Assembly: GCA_017517865.1 (NCBI GenBank)
Contig: JAFWYB010000044.1
Coordinates: 1 to 32,574, forward strand
Length of the DNA: 32,574 bases
DNA from: Clostridia bacterium
GTDB taxonomy: Bacteria > Bacillota > Clostridia > Oscillospirales > Acutalibacteraceae
Reading direction: 5' to 3'
Below, piece by piece: positions 8,677 to 17,948 of this stretch. Position numbers and translations under genes: made by a program. Position 1 is the stretch's first letter, and every line of letters begins with the position of its first letter. The notes under the pieces are model-generated. The model searched no databases and was not told the origin of the DNA. It worked only from the letters and a program-made list of their open reading frames with translations.

Positions 8677-8697
8677 AAACGCCCCATAGGGGCGTTT
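8677..8697 (-). terminator. Hairpin/terminator after serS, array-linked
   Basis: Perfect 9-bp stem AAACGCCCC/GGGGCGTTT with a 3-nt loop. On the minus strand it runs into TTTTT and would end the parA-parB-serS transcript. The hairpin at 24799-24819 has the same stem length, loop and attached array, but three base pairs are exchanged. Confidence 0.8.
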
Positions 8698-8698
8698 C

Positions 8699-8729
8699 CT
8701 TACTACTTACTACTTACTACTGACTACTC
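8699..8729 (-). repeat. Heptamer array (AGTAGTA/AGTAGTC)
   Basis: About four tandem 7-base units, TTACTAC on the plus strand with the last TGACTAC, directly abut the hairpin at 8677-8697 and lie 12 nt past the serS stop. Confidence 0.85.
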
Positions 8730-8741
8730 GTCCTGCCGTTT

Positions 8742-10010
8742 TTATTTAATAATATCAGTTCCCATATAAGGTACGAGTGCCTCGGGAATAGTAACAGTGC
8801 CGTCTGCATTCTGATAGTTTTCAAGAATAGCAGCGGTTGTTCTGCCGACTGCAACGCCTGAGCCGTTGAGGGTGTGAACAAGCTGAGCCTTGTCCTTGGG
8901 GCCGTTCTTGTAACGGATTGATGCACGGCGTGCCTGGAAATCCTCGAAGTTTGAGCAGGAGCTGATTTCAACATATCTGCCGTAGGAGGGCATCCACACC
9001 TCAATGTCGTAGGTTTTTGCGCTCGAGAAGCCGATATCACCGCTTGAAAGAGCAACAACACGGTAGGGAAGACCGAGAAGCTGAAGCACTCTTTCAGCGT
9101 CGTTTGTAAGCTTTTCAAGCTCAGCATAGCTTTCCTCGGGCTTTGTGAACTTAACAAGCTCAACCTTATTGAACTGATGCTGACGGATAAGACCTCTTGT
9201 GTCTCTGCCGGCTGAGCCTGCCTCTGCTCTGAAGCAAGCTGAATATGCGCAGAAGCTCATAGGAAGCTTGTCGCCGTCAAGAATGTCGTCACGGTACATA
9301 TTTGTAACGGGTACCTCTGCTGTGGGGATAAGGAAATAGTCGTTTGTGAGCTTGAAAGCGTCCTCTTCAAACTTGGGAAGCTGGCCTGTACCTGTCATTG
9401 AAGCTCTGTTAACCATAAAGGGAGGGAATACCTCTGTGTAGCCGTGCTCGGTGTGAGTGTTGAGGAAAAAGCTGATGATAGCTCTTTCAAGTCTTGCACC
9501 GAGACCCTTGTAGAAGTGGAAGCGAGTACCCGTTACCTTTGCGGCGGTTTCGGGGTCAAGAATACCAAGGTCTGCACCGATATCCCAGTGAGCCTTTGCT
9601 TCGAAATCGAACTTTCTGGGCTCACCCCAGCGGCGGATTTCAACGTTTTCACTGTCATCCTTACCGATAGGTGTTGATTCTGAGGGCACGTTGGGGAATT
9701 CGTACATCATAGTCTTCTGCTTTGCGGCAAGCTCTGCCTTTTCAGCATCAAGAACCTTTACCTCTTCCTTGATAAGGTTCATTCTTGCCATAATTTCGCT
9801 GATATCGCCGCCTTCCTTCTTTATGCGGGGGATATCCTTGCTTGCGGCGTTCTGCTCTGCCTTGAGAGCATCTGCCTTCTGTGTAAGCTCACGTACCTTA
9901 AGGTCAATTGCAAGAATTTCGTCAACAAGAGCGTCCATATCCTTGTTTCTTGTTTTCATTGCGTCCTTTACCTTCTGAGGATTTTCTCTGATAAGCTTAA
10001 TATCTAACAT
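8742..10010 (-). CDS. serS: Seryl-tRNA synthetase
   Basis: A class II aminoacyl-tRNA synthetase that charges tRNA-Ser with serine in the cytoplasm; 422 aa, normal for bacterial SerRS. The N-terminal antiparallel coiled-coil arm that grips the long variable arm of tRNA-Ser spans about residues 28-100. The catalytic core shows the [13 protein letters not shown] region, motif 2 ([20 protein letters not shown]) and motif 3 ([17 protein letters not shown]). The start ATTAAG...[10 protein letters not shown] follows AAAAAAGGAG. It is the last gene of the parA-parB-serS unit, 34 bp after parB, and ends just before a heptamer array and hairpin. I see no T-box leader; the gene has no leader of its own. 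Confidence 0.97.
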   Translation of the reverse strand: MLDIKLIRENPQKVKDAMKTRNKDMDALVDEILAIDLKVRELTQKADALKAEQNAASKDIPRIKKEGGDISEIMARMNLIKEEVKVLDAEKAELAAKQKTMMYEFPNVPSESTPIGKDDSENVEIRRWGEPRKFDFEAKAHWDIGADLGILDPETAAKVTGTRFHFYKGLGARLERAIISFFLNTHTEHGYTEVFPPFMVNRASMTGTGQLPKFEEDAFKLTNDYFLIPTAEVPVTNMYRDDILDGDKLPMSFCAYSACFRAEAGSAGRDTRGLIRQHQFNKVELVKFTKPEESYAELEKLTNDAERVLQLLGLPYRVVALSSGDIGFSSAKTYDIEVWMPSYGRYVEISSCSNFEDFQARRASIRYKNGPKDKAQLVHTLNGSGVAVGRTTAAILENYQNADGTVTIPEALVPYMGTDIIK

Positions 10011-10044
10011 TGTTATTACTCCTTTTTTCTTAATTAGAATTATA

Positions 10045-10905
10045 TTATCTTACAAGTGCTTCAAGTATGCTCTGTAAGTCTTCTTTGCTGAAAAACTCTA
10101 TTTCTATTGTACCCTTATTTCCCTTTGCAACGTGAATTTCTGCCTTTCTGCCAAGTTCGGCGCGGATTGCAAGCTCACATTCATCGAAGTAGGAGTCTCT
10201 CTTTGCCTTTTTAGCAGAGGACTTCTCTTTCTTGGGATTCAGAATAGATTTTACTATTCTTTCCGTTTCTCTTACGGATATATCTTTGGAAATTATTTGC
10301 ATAGCCACATTCATTATAACCGCATCATCCTTAAGCGGAAGCAGTGTTCTTGCGTGACCTGCCGAAAGCTTGCCCTGACGTACAAATTCAAGCACTTCCT
10401 CGGGCAGCTCAAGAATTCTCATTGCATTTGCAACCGCGGGTCTTGATTTGCCCACACTTTTTGCAACCTGCTCCTGGGTAAGACTGTAATCCTTCATAAG
10501 CTGAGCATAGCCTCTTGCTTCTTCAAGGGGATTGAGATCCTCACGCTGAAGGTTTTCAATAAGAGCGACCTCGGCAACCTGTCTGTCGCTCATTTCTCTT
10601 ATAAATACGGGTACCTCGGTAAGGCCTGCCATTCTTGATGCACGCCAACGTCTTTCACCGGCTACAAGCTGATAGCCGCCGTCGGATATAGGCCTTACAA
10701 GAAGAGGCTGAATAACACCGTGCTGAGCGATGCTTTCTGCAAGCTCACTGAGGGCTTCCTCGTCGAAATCCTTTCTGGGCTGTTCTCTGTTGGGCTCAAT
10801 ATCGTTTATGTTAACGGTTACGGAGCCGCCCTTTTCTTCTGTTGAATTATCAAGAAAAAGTGCATCAAGTCCTTTGCCGAGACCGCCTTTTTTATTAACT
10901 GCCAT
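10045..10905 (-). CDS. parB: Chromosome-partitioning protein ParB (Spo0J)
   Basis: The parS-binding CTPase clamp loads at parS, slides and spreads on DNA, and works with ParA and SMC to separate origins. At 286 aa it shows the N-terminal CTP-binding ParB core ([25 protein letters not shown] written in pieces; GERRWRAS box; [16 protein letters not shown]), then a helix-turn-helix ([22 protein letters not shown]) and a C-terminal dimerisation region. The C-terminal linker [12 protein letters not shown] is basic. ATG follows TAGGAGGC. It starts 10 bp after parA and precedes serS. Confidence 0.95.
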   Translation of the reverse strand: MAVNKKGGLGKGLDALFLDNSTEEKGGSVTVNINDIEPNREQPRKDFDEEALSELAESIAQHGVIQPLLVRPISDGGYQLVAGERRWRASRMAGLTEVPVFIREMSDRQVAEVALIENLQREDLNPLEEARGYAQLMKDYSLTQEQVAKSVGKSRPAVANAMRILELPEEVLEFVRQGKLSAGHARTLLPLKDDAVIMNVAMQIISKDISVRETERIVKSILNPKKEKSSAKKAKRDSYFDECELAIRAELGRKAEIHVAKGNKGTIEIEFFSKEDLQSILEALVR

Positions 10906-10915
10906 AGTGCGCCTC

Positions 10916-11695
10916 CTATCCTTTCAAGCCTTTATTGTTCTTTTTAAGAAATTCTTTTGCAAGCTCGTCATAGGCAACACTGCCTCTTGAGCTTCTGTCG
11001 TAATAATACACCGGCTTACCGAAGGAAGGAGCCTCGGAAAGACGTACGTTTCTCGGTACAACCGATTTATAAACCTTCTGCGGGAAGAATCTCTTTACCT
11101 CCGAAACAACCTGCTGTGTAAGATTGAGCCTTCCGTCGTACATTGTAAGAAGCACGCCCTCAAGGTCAACAAGCGGATTATATAATCTCTTGACCTGTCT
11201 TACGGTATTCATAAGCTGTGAAAGACCCTCAAGTGCATAATATTCGCACTGAATAGGCACGATGACCGTGTCAACGGCACAAAGGATGTTGACTGTTATA
11301 AGCCCGAGTGACGGCGGACAGTCTATAAAAATAAAGTCGTATCTGTCTTTTACCGGGGCAAGTGCGCTGCGGATTCTGCTTTCTCTTGACTGCATATCAA
11401 CAAGCTCAAGCTCCGCGCCTGCAAGGTCCATATTTGCAGGAAGTATATCCAAACCCTTAAAGGCTGTTGAAAGTATAACCTCATCAGCAGGTGTACCCCT
11501 GACTATCACGTCGTAGGAGGACTTTTTTACGTCCCTTTTATTGACACCGAGTCCGCTGGTGGCATTGCCCTGAGGGTCAGCATCAACAAGAAGCACCTTA
11601 TAGCCGTAACAGCCTATTGCCGCCGCAAGATTGACTGCTGAGGTTGTCTTACCGACTCCGCCCTTCTGATTGACTATTGCTACGGTTTTTCCCAT
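10916..11695 (-). CDS. parA: Chromosome-partitioning ATPase ParA (Soj)
   Basis: A MinD/ParA-type ATPase that forms ATP-dependent dimers on DNA and is stimulated by ParB; in Bacillus subtilis Soj also acts on DnaA. The 259 aa show the deviant Walker A box QKGGVGKTTSAVNLA with signature lysine near the N-terminus, the A' motif DADPQGNATSGLG and the Walker B region FIFIDCPPSLGLIT. The start follows AAAGGAATAAAT. The upstream gap carries an extended -10 promoter and a perfect parS, so ParB binding beside the promoter could feed back on expression. It is followed 10 bp later by parB. Confidence 0.96.
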   Translation of the reverse strand: MGKTVAIVNQKGGVGKTTSAVNLAAAIGCYGYKVLLVDADPQGNATSGLGVNKRDVKKSSYDVIVRGTPADEVILSTAFKGLDILPANMDLAGAELELVDMQSRESRIRSALAPVKDRYDFIFIDCPPSLGLITVNILCAVDTVIVPIQCEYYALEGLSQLMNTVRQVKRLYNPLVDLEGVLLTMYDGRLNLTQQVVSEVKRFFPQKVYKSVVPRNVRLSEAPSFGKPVYYYDRSSRGSVAYDELAKEFLKKNNKGLKG

Positions 11696-11745
11696 ATTTA
11701 TTCCTTTCTTTATATATCAAAGGTGATTTTTAGTCTGTAAATGCT

Positions 11746-11774
11746 ATTATATCACAACAATTTCCCGTTTTAAA
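11746..11774 (-). promoter_or_regulatory. Promoter of parA-parB-serS
   Basis: A perfect TATAAT (11746-11751), preceded by TG for an extended -10, has a weak -35 TTTAAA (11769-11774) at 17 nt. It lies about 50 nt upstream of the parA ATG. Confidence 0.7.
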
Positions 11775-11804
11775 GTCTATGAGCAAAAAATTTTAAAAAA
11801 TATT

Positions 11805-11820
11805 TGTTTCACGTGAAACA
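11805..11820. promoter_or_regulatory. parS centromere site, perfect consensus
   Basis: TGTTTCACGTGAAACA matches the Bacillus subtilis parS consensus at all 16 bases. It sits between the noc terminator and the parA promoter. It is the loading site for ParB. Confidence 0.97.
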
Positions 11821-11831
11821 TTGTTAAAGTG

Positions 11832-11861
11832 AAAAAGACTCCGTCTGAGCGGAGTCTTTTT
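11832..11861 (-). terminator. Bidirectional terminator after noc
   Basis: A perfect 12-bp stem AAAAAGACTCCG/CGGAGTCTTTTT with a 6-nt loop lies 58 nt beyond the noc stop codon. T-runs are present in both orientations. Confidence 0.92.
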
Positions 11862-11919
11862 CGGGGTGTGAAAGAGAAAGATATGATATATGGAAATCAC
11901 CGCAAGCAGTGTAACCAAC

Positions 11920-12741
11920 CTATTTGCTTGCCTTGTCGGCAAATTTATACATTGCCTGTTTCGGAATCTCTATAAGATATATGTAGCTTTCGCCGTTGTC
12001 CTTTCTTTTTATATCTGCCTTTATACCCGCCTTCTGCATAGTATCTACGGCGTGATTTATTGTGTTGAGAAATATTTTTACGTCGCTGAACATTCTTTTC
12101 GTTGTTCTCTTCGGGGCCTTTTTGCTTTCGTTTATCTCTTTTATAAGCTCTTCCGTCTGCTGAATATTCAGCCCTTTGCTTATTATTTTATCAAGAGCGG
12201 GGAGTATATCTGCATTTTCAAGGGAGAGAAGTGCTCTTGCATGTCTTTCGGAAAGACCGTTTTCACAAAGGCTCTTTTTTGCCTGCTCCGGCAGCCCCAA
12301 CAGTCTGAGCTTGTTAGAAACCGTCGAGGGAGCCTTGCCTATACGCCTTGCAACCTCGTCCTGAGACATTGAAAAGTCCCTCATAAGCCTTTCAATTGCA
12401 TACGCCTCCTCAAAATAGCCTAAATCCTGCCTTTGCAGGTTTTCTATAAGAGAGAATACGGCAGACTTCATAGTGCTTGCGTCAATCACAATGCAGGGTA
12501 CTGTTATAAGCCCTGCAATTTTAGCGGCGCGCAGTCTTCTTTCACCCGCCACAAGCTCAAAGCCCTGCTCCGTTTCTCTTACGGTTATAGGCTGCAGAAC
12601 CCCGTTGGCTCTTATACTCAGCGCAAGGTTTAAAAGCTCGCCCTGGTCGAAGGTCTGTCTCGGCTGATTGGGATTGGGCAGGATTTTATCTGACGGTATA
12701 AGTAAAACCTGACCCGCCGTTCTGTTTCTTTCGCTAATCAT
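11920..12741 (-). CDS. noc: Noc-type ParB paralogue
   Basis: A second ParB/Spo0J-family protein of 273 aa with the ParB core (GERRLRAAKIAGL; LIENLQRQDLGYFEEA) and a helix-turn-helix (MSQDEVARRIGKAPSTVSNKL). Its place after mnmG-rsmG and before parA-parB matches Noc in Bacillus subtilis, the nucleoid-occlusion factor that blocks Z-ring assembly over DNA. I do not see the short amphipathic N-terminal membrane helix typical of B. subtilis Noc; the protein begins MISERNRTAGQ, so membrane binding is doubtful. Its GGGAGG site is 13 nt from the ATG, which is long, and a four-codon frame (MFFK) lies between, its TGA overlapping the noc ATG. No Noc-binding site (NBS) was found by eye. Confidence 0.82.
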   Translation of the reverse strand: MISERNRTAGQVLLIPSDKILPNPNQPRQTFDQGELLNLALSIRANGVLQPITVRETEQGFELVAGERRLRAAKIAGLITVPCIVIDASTMKSAVFSLIENLQRQDLGYFEEAYAIERLMRDFSMSQDEVARRIGKAPSTVSNKLRLLGLPEQAKKSLCENGLSERHARALLSLENADILPALDKIISKGLNIQQTEELIKEINESKKAPKRTTKRMFSDVKIFLNTINHAVDTMQKAGIKADIKRKDNGESYIYLIEIPKQAMYKFADKASK

Positions 12742-12769
12742 TTAAAAAACATAACCTCCCTTTGTTCAG

Positions 12770-12798
12770 ATAATACCATAACAAAGAGAGATTGTAAA
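12770..12798 (-). promoter_or_regulatory. Sigma-A promoter of noc
   Basis: On the minus strand, TTTACA (12793-12798) and TATTAT (12770-12775) are 17 nt apart, directly upstream of the GGGAGG site of noc. noc can therefore be transcribed apart from mnmG-rsmG. Confidence 0.75.
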
Positions 12799-12844
12799 CA
12801 AAAACAGTATGCCCTTATTTTACCTAAAACGACAGACGCCGTCA

Positions 12845-13561
12845 TTATACAAGGGGATTTTTTGCGATTTTTGCCGAAGGTCGGGGGAATTTAGTGGGAG
12901 TTGACGAAATCTTTTTGATTAAAATGATATTTCTTTCGCCTGCATTCTCAAGCTCAAAGGTATGCTTTTCACTTACGGCACCGCCGAGAGTCCTTACAGC
13001 CTTCTGTGCCTGCGTGATTTCTTCATCGGCTTTTGCACCCTTCATGGCTATAAAGCTGCCGCCTACCTTAACAAAGGGGAGACAGTATTCGGTTAAATCG
13101 CGAAGATTGGACACGGCCCTTGCCGTTGAAAAGTCATATTTTTCACGGTAAGCCTTATTCTGACCGCCGTCCTCAGCGCGGGAATGTACCACATCAGCGG
13201 TAAGCTCAAGCTTTTCGAGTATATCTTTTATTACGTTGAGTCTTTTATTAAGGCTGTCCATAAGGGTCATTTCAAGGTCGGGACGTGCTATAAGCATAAC
13301 GAGACCGGGGAAGCCTGCTCCCGTACCCACATCAATAATCTTAGCGCCTTTCTTTATTTCAACCTTTGAAAAGACAGTCAGACAGTCGAGGAAGTGCTTT
13401 ATTACTATTTCCTCAGGGTCTGTTATTGCAGTAAGATTTATTTTTTCATTCCATTCAACAAGAAGTCTTGCATATAAATCAAAGCGGCTGAGAGCCCTTT
13501 CATCAAGACTGATGCCGTATTCTTCTGCCTTTTCCTTTAAAAGGTCAAGGGGGATAAACAT
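12845..13561 (-). CDS. rsmG: 16S rRNA (guanine-N7) methyltransferase RsmG
   Basis: RsmG (GidB) methylates N7 of G527 (Escherichia coli numbering) in 16S rRNA; loss gives low-level streptomycin resistance in several bacteria. The 238 aa carry the SAM-binding motif IDVGTGAGFPGLVMLIARPD, the SLNKRLNVIKDI helix and the late motif FVKVGGSFIAMKG. The frame is open upstream to 13720, but the family start MFIPLDLLKEKAEEYG with AAAAGGAAG in front fixes the ATG at 13561. It begins 4 bp after the mnmG stop, so the two are co-transcribed and probably coupled. The C-terminal tail after LIKKISS is basic and looks extended. Confidence 0.95.
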   Translation of the reverse strand: MFIPLDLLKEKAEEYGISLDERALSRFDLYARLLVEWNEKINLTAITDPEEIVIKHFLDCLTVFSKVEIKKGAKIIDVGTGAGFPGLVMLIARPDLEMTLMDSLNKRLNVIKDILEKLELTADVVHSRAEDGGQNKAYREKYDFSTARAVSNLRDLTEYCLPFVKVGGSFIAMKGAKADEEITQAQKAVRTLGGAVSEKHTFELENAGERNIILIKKISSTPTKFPRPSAKIAKNPLV

Positions 13562-13565
13562 ATAA

Positions 13566-15434
13566 TCACTTCCTTTTTGCAAGGTAAATAAGAAGAACCG
13601 ATATATCGGCAGGACTAACACCACTGATTCGTGAAGCCTGGCCGAGATTGGCGGGACGTATTTTATTAAGCTTTTCCTGCGCCTCCATACGAAGACCCAC
13701 CACATCGGTATAATCCTCAATCATATCAAGCCTTCTCACCTCAAGACGGCGCATTTCTTCAACCTGAGCAAGCTGTCTTTTTATGTAGCCCTCATATTTA
13801 ACAGCAATTTCAACCTGCTCAAATATCTCGTAGGGGAGGTCGGGACGGTTTTTATCTGCAATTTTAAGCGACTCATAGTCAAGCTGCGGCCTTTTAAGCA
13901 GCTCAATAAATCTGCAGCCCGTTGTCAGAGGCGATGTTTCACGTGAAACAAGTATTTCGTTTAACGCGTCTGACGGCGGAACGGAAAGAAGTGATATTCT
14001 TTCCTTTTCCTCTTCTATAAGTCGGAGCTTTTCCTGAAGCCTCTGCCACTTTTCTTCAGACACGAGTCCCACGCGGTATCCGTATTCGGTAAGTCTTATA
14101 TCAGCGTTGTCCTGACGGAGTAAAAGTCTGTATTCCGAGCGTGAGGTCATCATACGGTAGGGGTCAGAGCAGCCCTTGGTTACAAGGTCGTCTATAAGCG
14201 TACCTATATATGAAGAGGCTCTGTCAAGCACCAGAGGCTCCTCGCCCTTGATTTTCAGTGCCGCATTCACACCTGCAACGAGACCCTGAGCGGCAGCCTC
14301 CTCGTATCCGCTTGAGCCGTTGAACTGACCTGCACCGTAAAGTCCCTCAAAATCCTTGAATTCGAGAGTAGCCTTAAGTGTAAGCGGATCAACGCAGTCG
14401 TATTCAATAGCGTAGGCGGTACGCATAACCTGAACGTTTTCAAGGCCGGGTATAGTCTTAAGAAAGCGCAACTGAACGTCCTCGGGCAGAGACGACGACA
14501 TACCCTGAAGATACATTTCTTCGGTGTTTTCACCGCAGGGCTCTATAAAAAGCTGATGGCGCTTCTTTTCGGCAAAGCGTACTATCTTATCCTCAATAGA
14601 GGGGCAGTATCGGGGACCGACACCGTCTATTTTACCGCTGTAAAGAGGGGAGCGGTGTATATTTTCGAGAATGACCTTTTTGGTTTCTTCATTTGTGTAG
14701 GTGATATAGCAGGGGAGCTTATTTTCCGGCTTATACTCACCGTCAAATGAAAAGGGGACTACCCTTTCGTCGCCGTCCTGGCGCTCAAGGCCTGAAAAGT
14801 CTATGCTTCTTCTGTTCACTCTCGAGGGAGTACCCGTCTTGAAGCGCCTTGTTATTACGCCGAGACTTCTGAGAGATCCGGTGAGCTCCTTTGCGGCAAA
14901 CATACCGTCGGGGCCGCCGTCATAAACAACATCACCGACATAAATCTTACCGCCGAGAAAGGTGCCCGTTGCGATGATTACACACTTGCAGTTATAGATA
15001 GCCTCAAGCTTCGTTACAACCTGCCATTTTTCATCATCCGTGCGGGTGAGCTCAATAATCTCTGCCTGCACAAGCTCAAGACCCTCCTGCTTTTCCATCA
15101 CATGCTTCATATATTCACTGTAACGGCGGCGGTCTATCTGAGCTCGCAGTGAGTGCACTGCAGGGCCCTTACCCAGATTGAGTATACGGCTCTGCAGAGT
15201 GTTGGCATCTGCCGCCTTGCCCATCTCGCCGCCGAGTGCATCTATCTCGCGCACAAGGTGACCCTTTGAGGTGCCGCCTATCGACGGGTTGCAGGGAAGA
15301 TTACCTACCCAATCCATATTTATCGTAAACACACCGACGCTGACACCGAGCCTTGCCGCAGCAAGACCCGCTTCAATACCAGCATGGCCTGCACCGATGA
15401 CAATCACGTCATATTCCTTTGCAAAATATCTCAT
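13566..15434 (-). CDS. mnmG: tRNA uridine 5-carboxymethylaminomethyl modification enzyme MnmG
   Basis: MnmG (GidA) is the FAD protein that, with MnmE, modifies U34 of several tRNAs. The 622 aa show the Rossmann motif [15 protein letters not shown], the family block [20 protein letters not shown], a second signature [20 protein letters not shown] and the C-terminal helical domain with [11 protein letters not shown] at 15434 is chosen; the GTG at 15443 is only 3 nt from AGAGG, while the ATG is 12 nt from it, so the start is not certain. A perfect parS lies within the coding sequence (13935-13950) and reads VSRET. Its partner mnmE is not in the window. rsmG follows by 4 bp. Confidence 0.96.
   Translation of the reverse strand: MRYFAKEYDVIVIGAGHAGIEAGLAAARLGVSVGVFTINMDWVGNLPCNPSIGGTSKGHLVREIDALGGEMGKAADANTLQSRILNLGKGPAVHSLRAQIDRRRYSEYMKHVMEKQEGLELVQAEIIELTRTDDEKWQVVTKLEAIYNCKCVIIATGTFLGGKIYVGDVVYDGGPDGMFAAKELTGSLRSLGVITRRFKTGTPSRVNRRSIDFSGLERQDGDERVVPFSFDGEYKPENKLPCYITYTNEETKKVILENIHRSPLYSGKIDGVGPRYCPSIEDKIVRFAEKKRHQLFIEPCGENTEEMYLQGMSSSLPEDVQLRFLKTIPGLENVQVMRTAYAIEYDCVDPLTLKATLEFKDFEGLYGAGQFNGSSGYEEAAAQGLVAGVNAALKIKGEEPLVLDRASSYIGTLIDDLVTKGCSDPYRMMTSRSEYRLLLRQDNADIRLTEYGYRVGLVSEEKWQRLQEKLRLIEEEKERISLLSVPPSDALNEILVSRETSPLTTGCRFIELLKRPQLDYESLKIADKNRPDLPYEIFEQVEIAVKYEGYIKRQLAQVEEMRRLEVRRLDMIEDYTDVVGLRMEAQEKLNKIRPANLGQASRISGVSPADISVLLIYLAKRK
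13935..13950. promoter_or_regulatory. parS centromere site inside mnmG
   Basis: A second perfect TGTTTCACGTGAAACA, 2.1 kb from the first, embedded in the coding sequence of mnmG. Confidence 0.97.
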
Positions 15435-15484
15435 TGTTATCACTTGCCTCTGAACTTCTGTCTTTAAAAGTTTTCAACATTTTG

Positions 15485-15493
15485 TGTGGAAAA
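15485..15493. promoter_or_regulatory. DnaA-box-like site upstream of mnmG
   Basis: TGTGGAAAA (reverse complement TTTTCCACA) differs at one base from TTATCCACA and is identical to the box at 27633. It lies in the 220-bp gap upstream of mnmG, next to GTTTTCAACATTTTG. A single site is weak evidence. Confidence 0.4.
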
Positions 15494-15654
15494 TTTCCTT
15501 GTTTTTTGCCCTTTTTTATTGAATGGAATTACTTTCAACGACCCCTTACACCGTCAGAATAAAATCTATTCAACAGAAAGCAAAAACCTCTGTTTTAATT
15601 CTAATTTATAAATTTAATACAGTTTATAATTCTTATATGGCATTATTTTGCTCT

Positions 15655-16299
15655 TTATACAAGCTTTAATGTCTCGCAGGGCTCTTTTACCGTAAAATCG
15701 GCATCATACTCTCTGAATTCCTCTTGAGAGCCGTAGCCCCAGAGCACGCCGCAGCTTTTTACGCCTGCACCCTTAGCACCTTCGATATCGTAAAGTCTGT
15801 CGCCAACCATAAGCACCTCATTTTTATCCCGGGCACCCATCAGCTCCATCGCTTCAAGAATGAGACCCGTCTTTGTGCTGTGATTGCTGTCGTCCATTCT
15901 AACACCTACAACGGCGTCAAACTTTTCCGTTATACCGAGATGGTCGGCAACGTTGTAAATAAGCCGCAGAGGCTTACTCGACGCGATACCTACCTTTATT
16001 CCCCGGGCCTTGAGTGAATCTATAAGTTCAACTATACCCTTGTATAGCTCGCACTCGTAAATGCCCTTAACGGTGTATCTCTCTCTGTATTTTTTAATAT
16101 ATTCGCCCACCTCAGCCTCGCTCACGTTATAGTAATGAGTAAAGCTGTAATGTATGGGTGGGCCGATAAACTTTTTAAGGTCACTCATATCGGGTACTTC
16201 TCTGCCCATCTGCTCAAAGGAATATTGCAGACTTCTGATTATACCCTCGCCCGTGTCAACCACGGTACCGTCAAAATCAAAAATAACAAAACGGAACAT
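15655..16299 (-). CDS. HAD-superfamily phosphatase, phosphoglycolate phosphatase-like
   Basis: A 214-aa haloacid dehalogenase hydrolase of subclass I. Motif I is DFDGTVVDTG near the N-terminus with the Asp nucleophile at residue 8, followed by a helical cap. Motif II is GIASSKP, with its lysine shortly after, and motif III is VGDRLYDIEGAKGAG. Such enzymes dephosphorylate phosphoglycolate, sugar phosphates or nucleotides; the substrate cannot be read from sequence. The conserved FIGPPI segment in the cap is common in Gph-like clostridial proteins. It follows the thioesterase gene after a 52-bp gap that contains a hairpin. No convincing Shine-Dalgarno is present, so it may be weakly translated. 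Confidence 0.87.
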   Translation of the reverse strand: MFRFVIFDFDGTVVDTGEGIIRSLQYSFEQMGREVPDMSDLKKFIGPPIHYSFTHYYNVSEAEVGEYIKKYRERYTVKGIYECELYKGIVELIDSLKARGIKVGIASSKPLRLIYNVADHLGITEKFDAVVGVRMDDSNHSTKTGLILEAMELMGARDKNEVLMVGDRLYDIEGAKGAGVKSCGVLWGYGSQEEFREYDADFTVKEPCETLKLV

Positions 16300-16312
16300 A
16301 CCAAAGAAACAC

Positions 16313-16340
16313 AGCCGATTTATAAAAATACAAATCGGCT
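16313..16340 (-). terminator. Hairpin between thioesterase and HAD genes
   Basis: Perfect 9-bp stem AGCCGATTT/AAATCGGCT with a 10-nt loop, just after the thioesterase stop. T-runs are poor on both strands, so it may attenuate rather than fully end transcription into the HAD gene. Confidence 0.5.
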
Positions 16341-16351
16341 TTCTCCATAAA

Positions 16352-16741
16352 TTATTTTATTTCTGCTCTCTGCTGAGCCTTTTCGAGGAATTTATCAACC
16401 TTCACGGAAAATCTCGTATGACTTCCCTTGCCGATAAGTCCTGCATTGTCGTAGGCCTCAACGGAAAAATCAAATCTTCTGCCGTCTGTGGCTACAAGCG
16501 TAGCAACGGCCTTTACCTCTACACCGCAGGCCGTAGCCGCAAGGTGCTCAATATTAAGAGCCGTACCGACCGTTGTGAGCCCCTCGGGAAGCTCCGACTG
16601 ACAAAGCTCTGCTGCCGCCTGCTCCATAAGTGCAACCATTGACGGGGTTGCAAAAACCTCAAGGGCGCCCGATTTTACATTCGCCGCCGTAAGCTTATGC
16701 TCAACGGTTACCTTAACCTCGTGCTTCATTCCGATTTCCAT
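16352..16741 (-). CDS. Hotdog thioesterase of the FlK-like family
   Basis: A 129-aa single-domain hotdog thioesterase. It has the arrangement of fluoroacetyl-CoA thioesterase FlK: Thr32 in ATPSMVALME, Glu40 eight residues later and His66 in NIEHLAAT, matching FlK T42/E50/H76 with identical spacing. FlK itself detoxifies fluoroacetyl-CoA, but most family members in gut clostridia have unknown acyl-CoA substrates, so only the fold and triad are claimed. The start at 16741 has GAGG 8 nt upstream; an internal ATG four codons on is less well placed. It lies 14 bp after the LCP gene and probably shares its transcript. Confidence 0.85.
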   Translation of the reverse strand: MEIGMKHEVKVTVEHKLTAANVKSGALEVFATPSMVALMEQAAAELCQSELPEGLTTVGTALNIEHLAATACGVEVKAVATLVATDGRRFDFSVEAYDNAGLIGKGSHTRFSVKVDKFLEKAQQRAEIK

Positions 16742-16755
16742 ATAATATACCTCAC

Positions 16756-17922
16756 TTAAATAAGAGAAAACAACGTCTGGTCGCCTTCGTTTATAACAAT
16801 ATTTGTTGTGCCGTAAATTGCGTTCTGGATTTTCTGTGCCGCCTTGGGGAATTCAATAAACACCACAGAGCTGTTGCCCACATATCCGGTACGGAAAAGC
16901 TCTCTTTCGCTTATGGTCGTCTGAACTATTTCGTAGCTCAGCCAGCCGTAGCCCAGAGCCTGGGTTGCATAGCTCTGAATTTCCTTTACGGTAAGATTGG
17001 TCTTTACATAGGGTAAAAGGGTGTTGAGCATTGTCATAAGCTCAGAAAGCGAGGCACCCTTTATACTGTTTATCAGTGACATAATAACCGAGCGCTGTCT
17101 TCTCGTGCGGCTGACGTCTGAATCTGAGTCGCACTTTCTGATTCGTGAAAACAGCAAAGCCTGCTTACCGTTAAGAGTAACGTTTGTGCCCGAAGGCATA
17201 CTGATTTTTTCTGTTTTTCTGATATACGCCGCCTCATATTCCTGCACCGTTACCGTAAGGCCGCCAAGCTCGTCGATAATATCCTCAAAGGTGGCAAAGT
17301 CAACGGTTACGTAATAGTCGATATCTATCTTGAAATCCCTTTCAAGGGTTTCAATAAGGCAGTCTGCACCGCCCTTTGCATAGGAGGCGTTTATTTTATT
17401 ATAGCTGTTACTGCCGCCCGACTCTATGTTTGTATAGGTATCTCTGAAAAATGAGGTCATATTTATTTTTTTGGTCATCGTGTTAAGAGAGAGGAGTATA
17501 AGAGTATCGCTTCTGCCGCCGTATTGAAGACCCGTTCTGCTGTCAAGACCGATAAGAAGCAGATTTATAACGTAATCGCTTCTCATAGGCTCAATATCGT
17601 TGTGGTACCAGTTATAGACGAACTCTCTTACGCTTCCGGAAATAACCTTGTCCATTTCCTCATCGTCAATATCCTCGTCTTCATCCGGATTAACATTATC
17701 AATCTGCAGCTTTTCATCGCCGCCGTCAACAACGGGCACACCGGTAACAATTGTGGTACTGAGATCTTCACCGGTTGTGAGCATTTCAAAAAGGCTGTTT
17801 GCATAGCCTACTCCCGTGGCAAAAAGCACAAGCACAACCGACAGCAGAAAGCTTATATTCTTAGCTCTTCTTTTCTTGTCAAGCCATATAAAGTTAAGAA
17901 AGGGGTTCCCTTTTTTACTCAT
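16756..17922 (-). CDS. LytR-CpsA-Psr (LCP) family cell-wall glycopolymer ligase
   Basis: LCP proteins attach teichoic-acid or capsule-type polymers to peptidoglycan on the outer face of the membrane. The 388-aa protein has a basic N-terminus, one transmembrane helix at about residues 25-43, an acidic linker (around NPDEDEDIDDEEMD) and an LCP domain. The domain starts at LLIGLDSRTG and includes GRSDTLILLSLN, MTSFFRDTYTNI, YNKINASYAKGG, VDFATFEDIIDELGG, LNGKQALLFSRIR and SRTRRQRSVIMSLI. These supply the conserved Asp and Arg residues of the polyprenyl-phosphate pocket. It starts 26 bp after gyrA with only a weak ribosome site, so it is probably the next gene of the gyrA transcript. Confidence 0.93.
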   Translation of the reverse strand: MSKKGNPFLNFIWLDKKRRAKNISFLLSVVLVLFATGVGYANSLFEMLTTGEDLSTTIVTGVPVVDGGDEKLQIDNVNPDEDEDIDDEEMDKVISGSVREFVYNWYHNDIEPMRSDYVINLLLIGLDSRTGLQYGGRSDTLILLSLNTMTKKINMTSFFRDTYTNIESGGSNSYNKINASYAKGGADCLIETLERDFKIDIDYYVTVDFATFEDIIDELGGLTVTVQEYEAAYIRKTEKISMPSGTNVTLNGKQALLFSRIRKCDSDSDVSRTRRQRSVIMSLINSIKGASLSELMTMLNTLLPYVKTNLTVKEIQSYATQALGYGWLSYEIVQTTISERELFRTGYVGNSSVVFIEFPKAAQKIQNAIYGTTNIVINEGDQTLFSLI

Positions 17923-17948
17923 AGCTACACTTCTTTCGTGAAAGATTA

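Noticed and set aside
10011-10044. T-box riboswitch controlling serS
   Set aside because: The gap to parB is only 34 bp, too short for a T-box; serS is read from the parA promoter.
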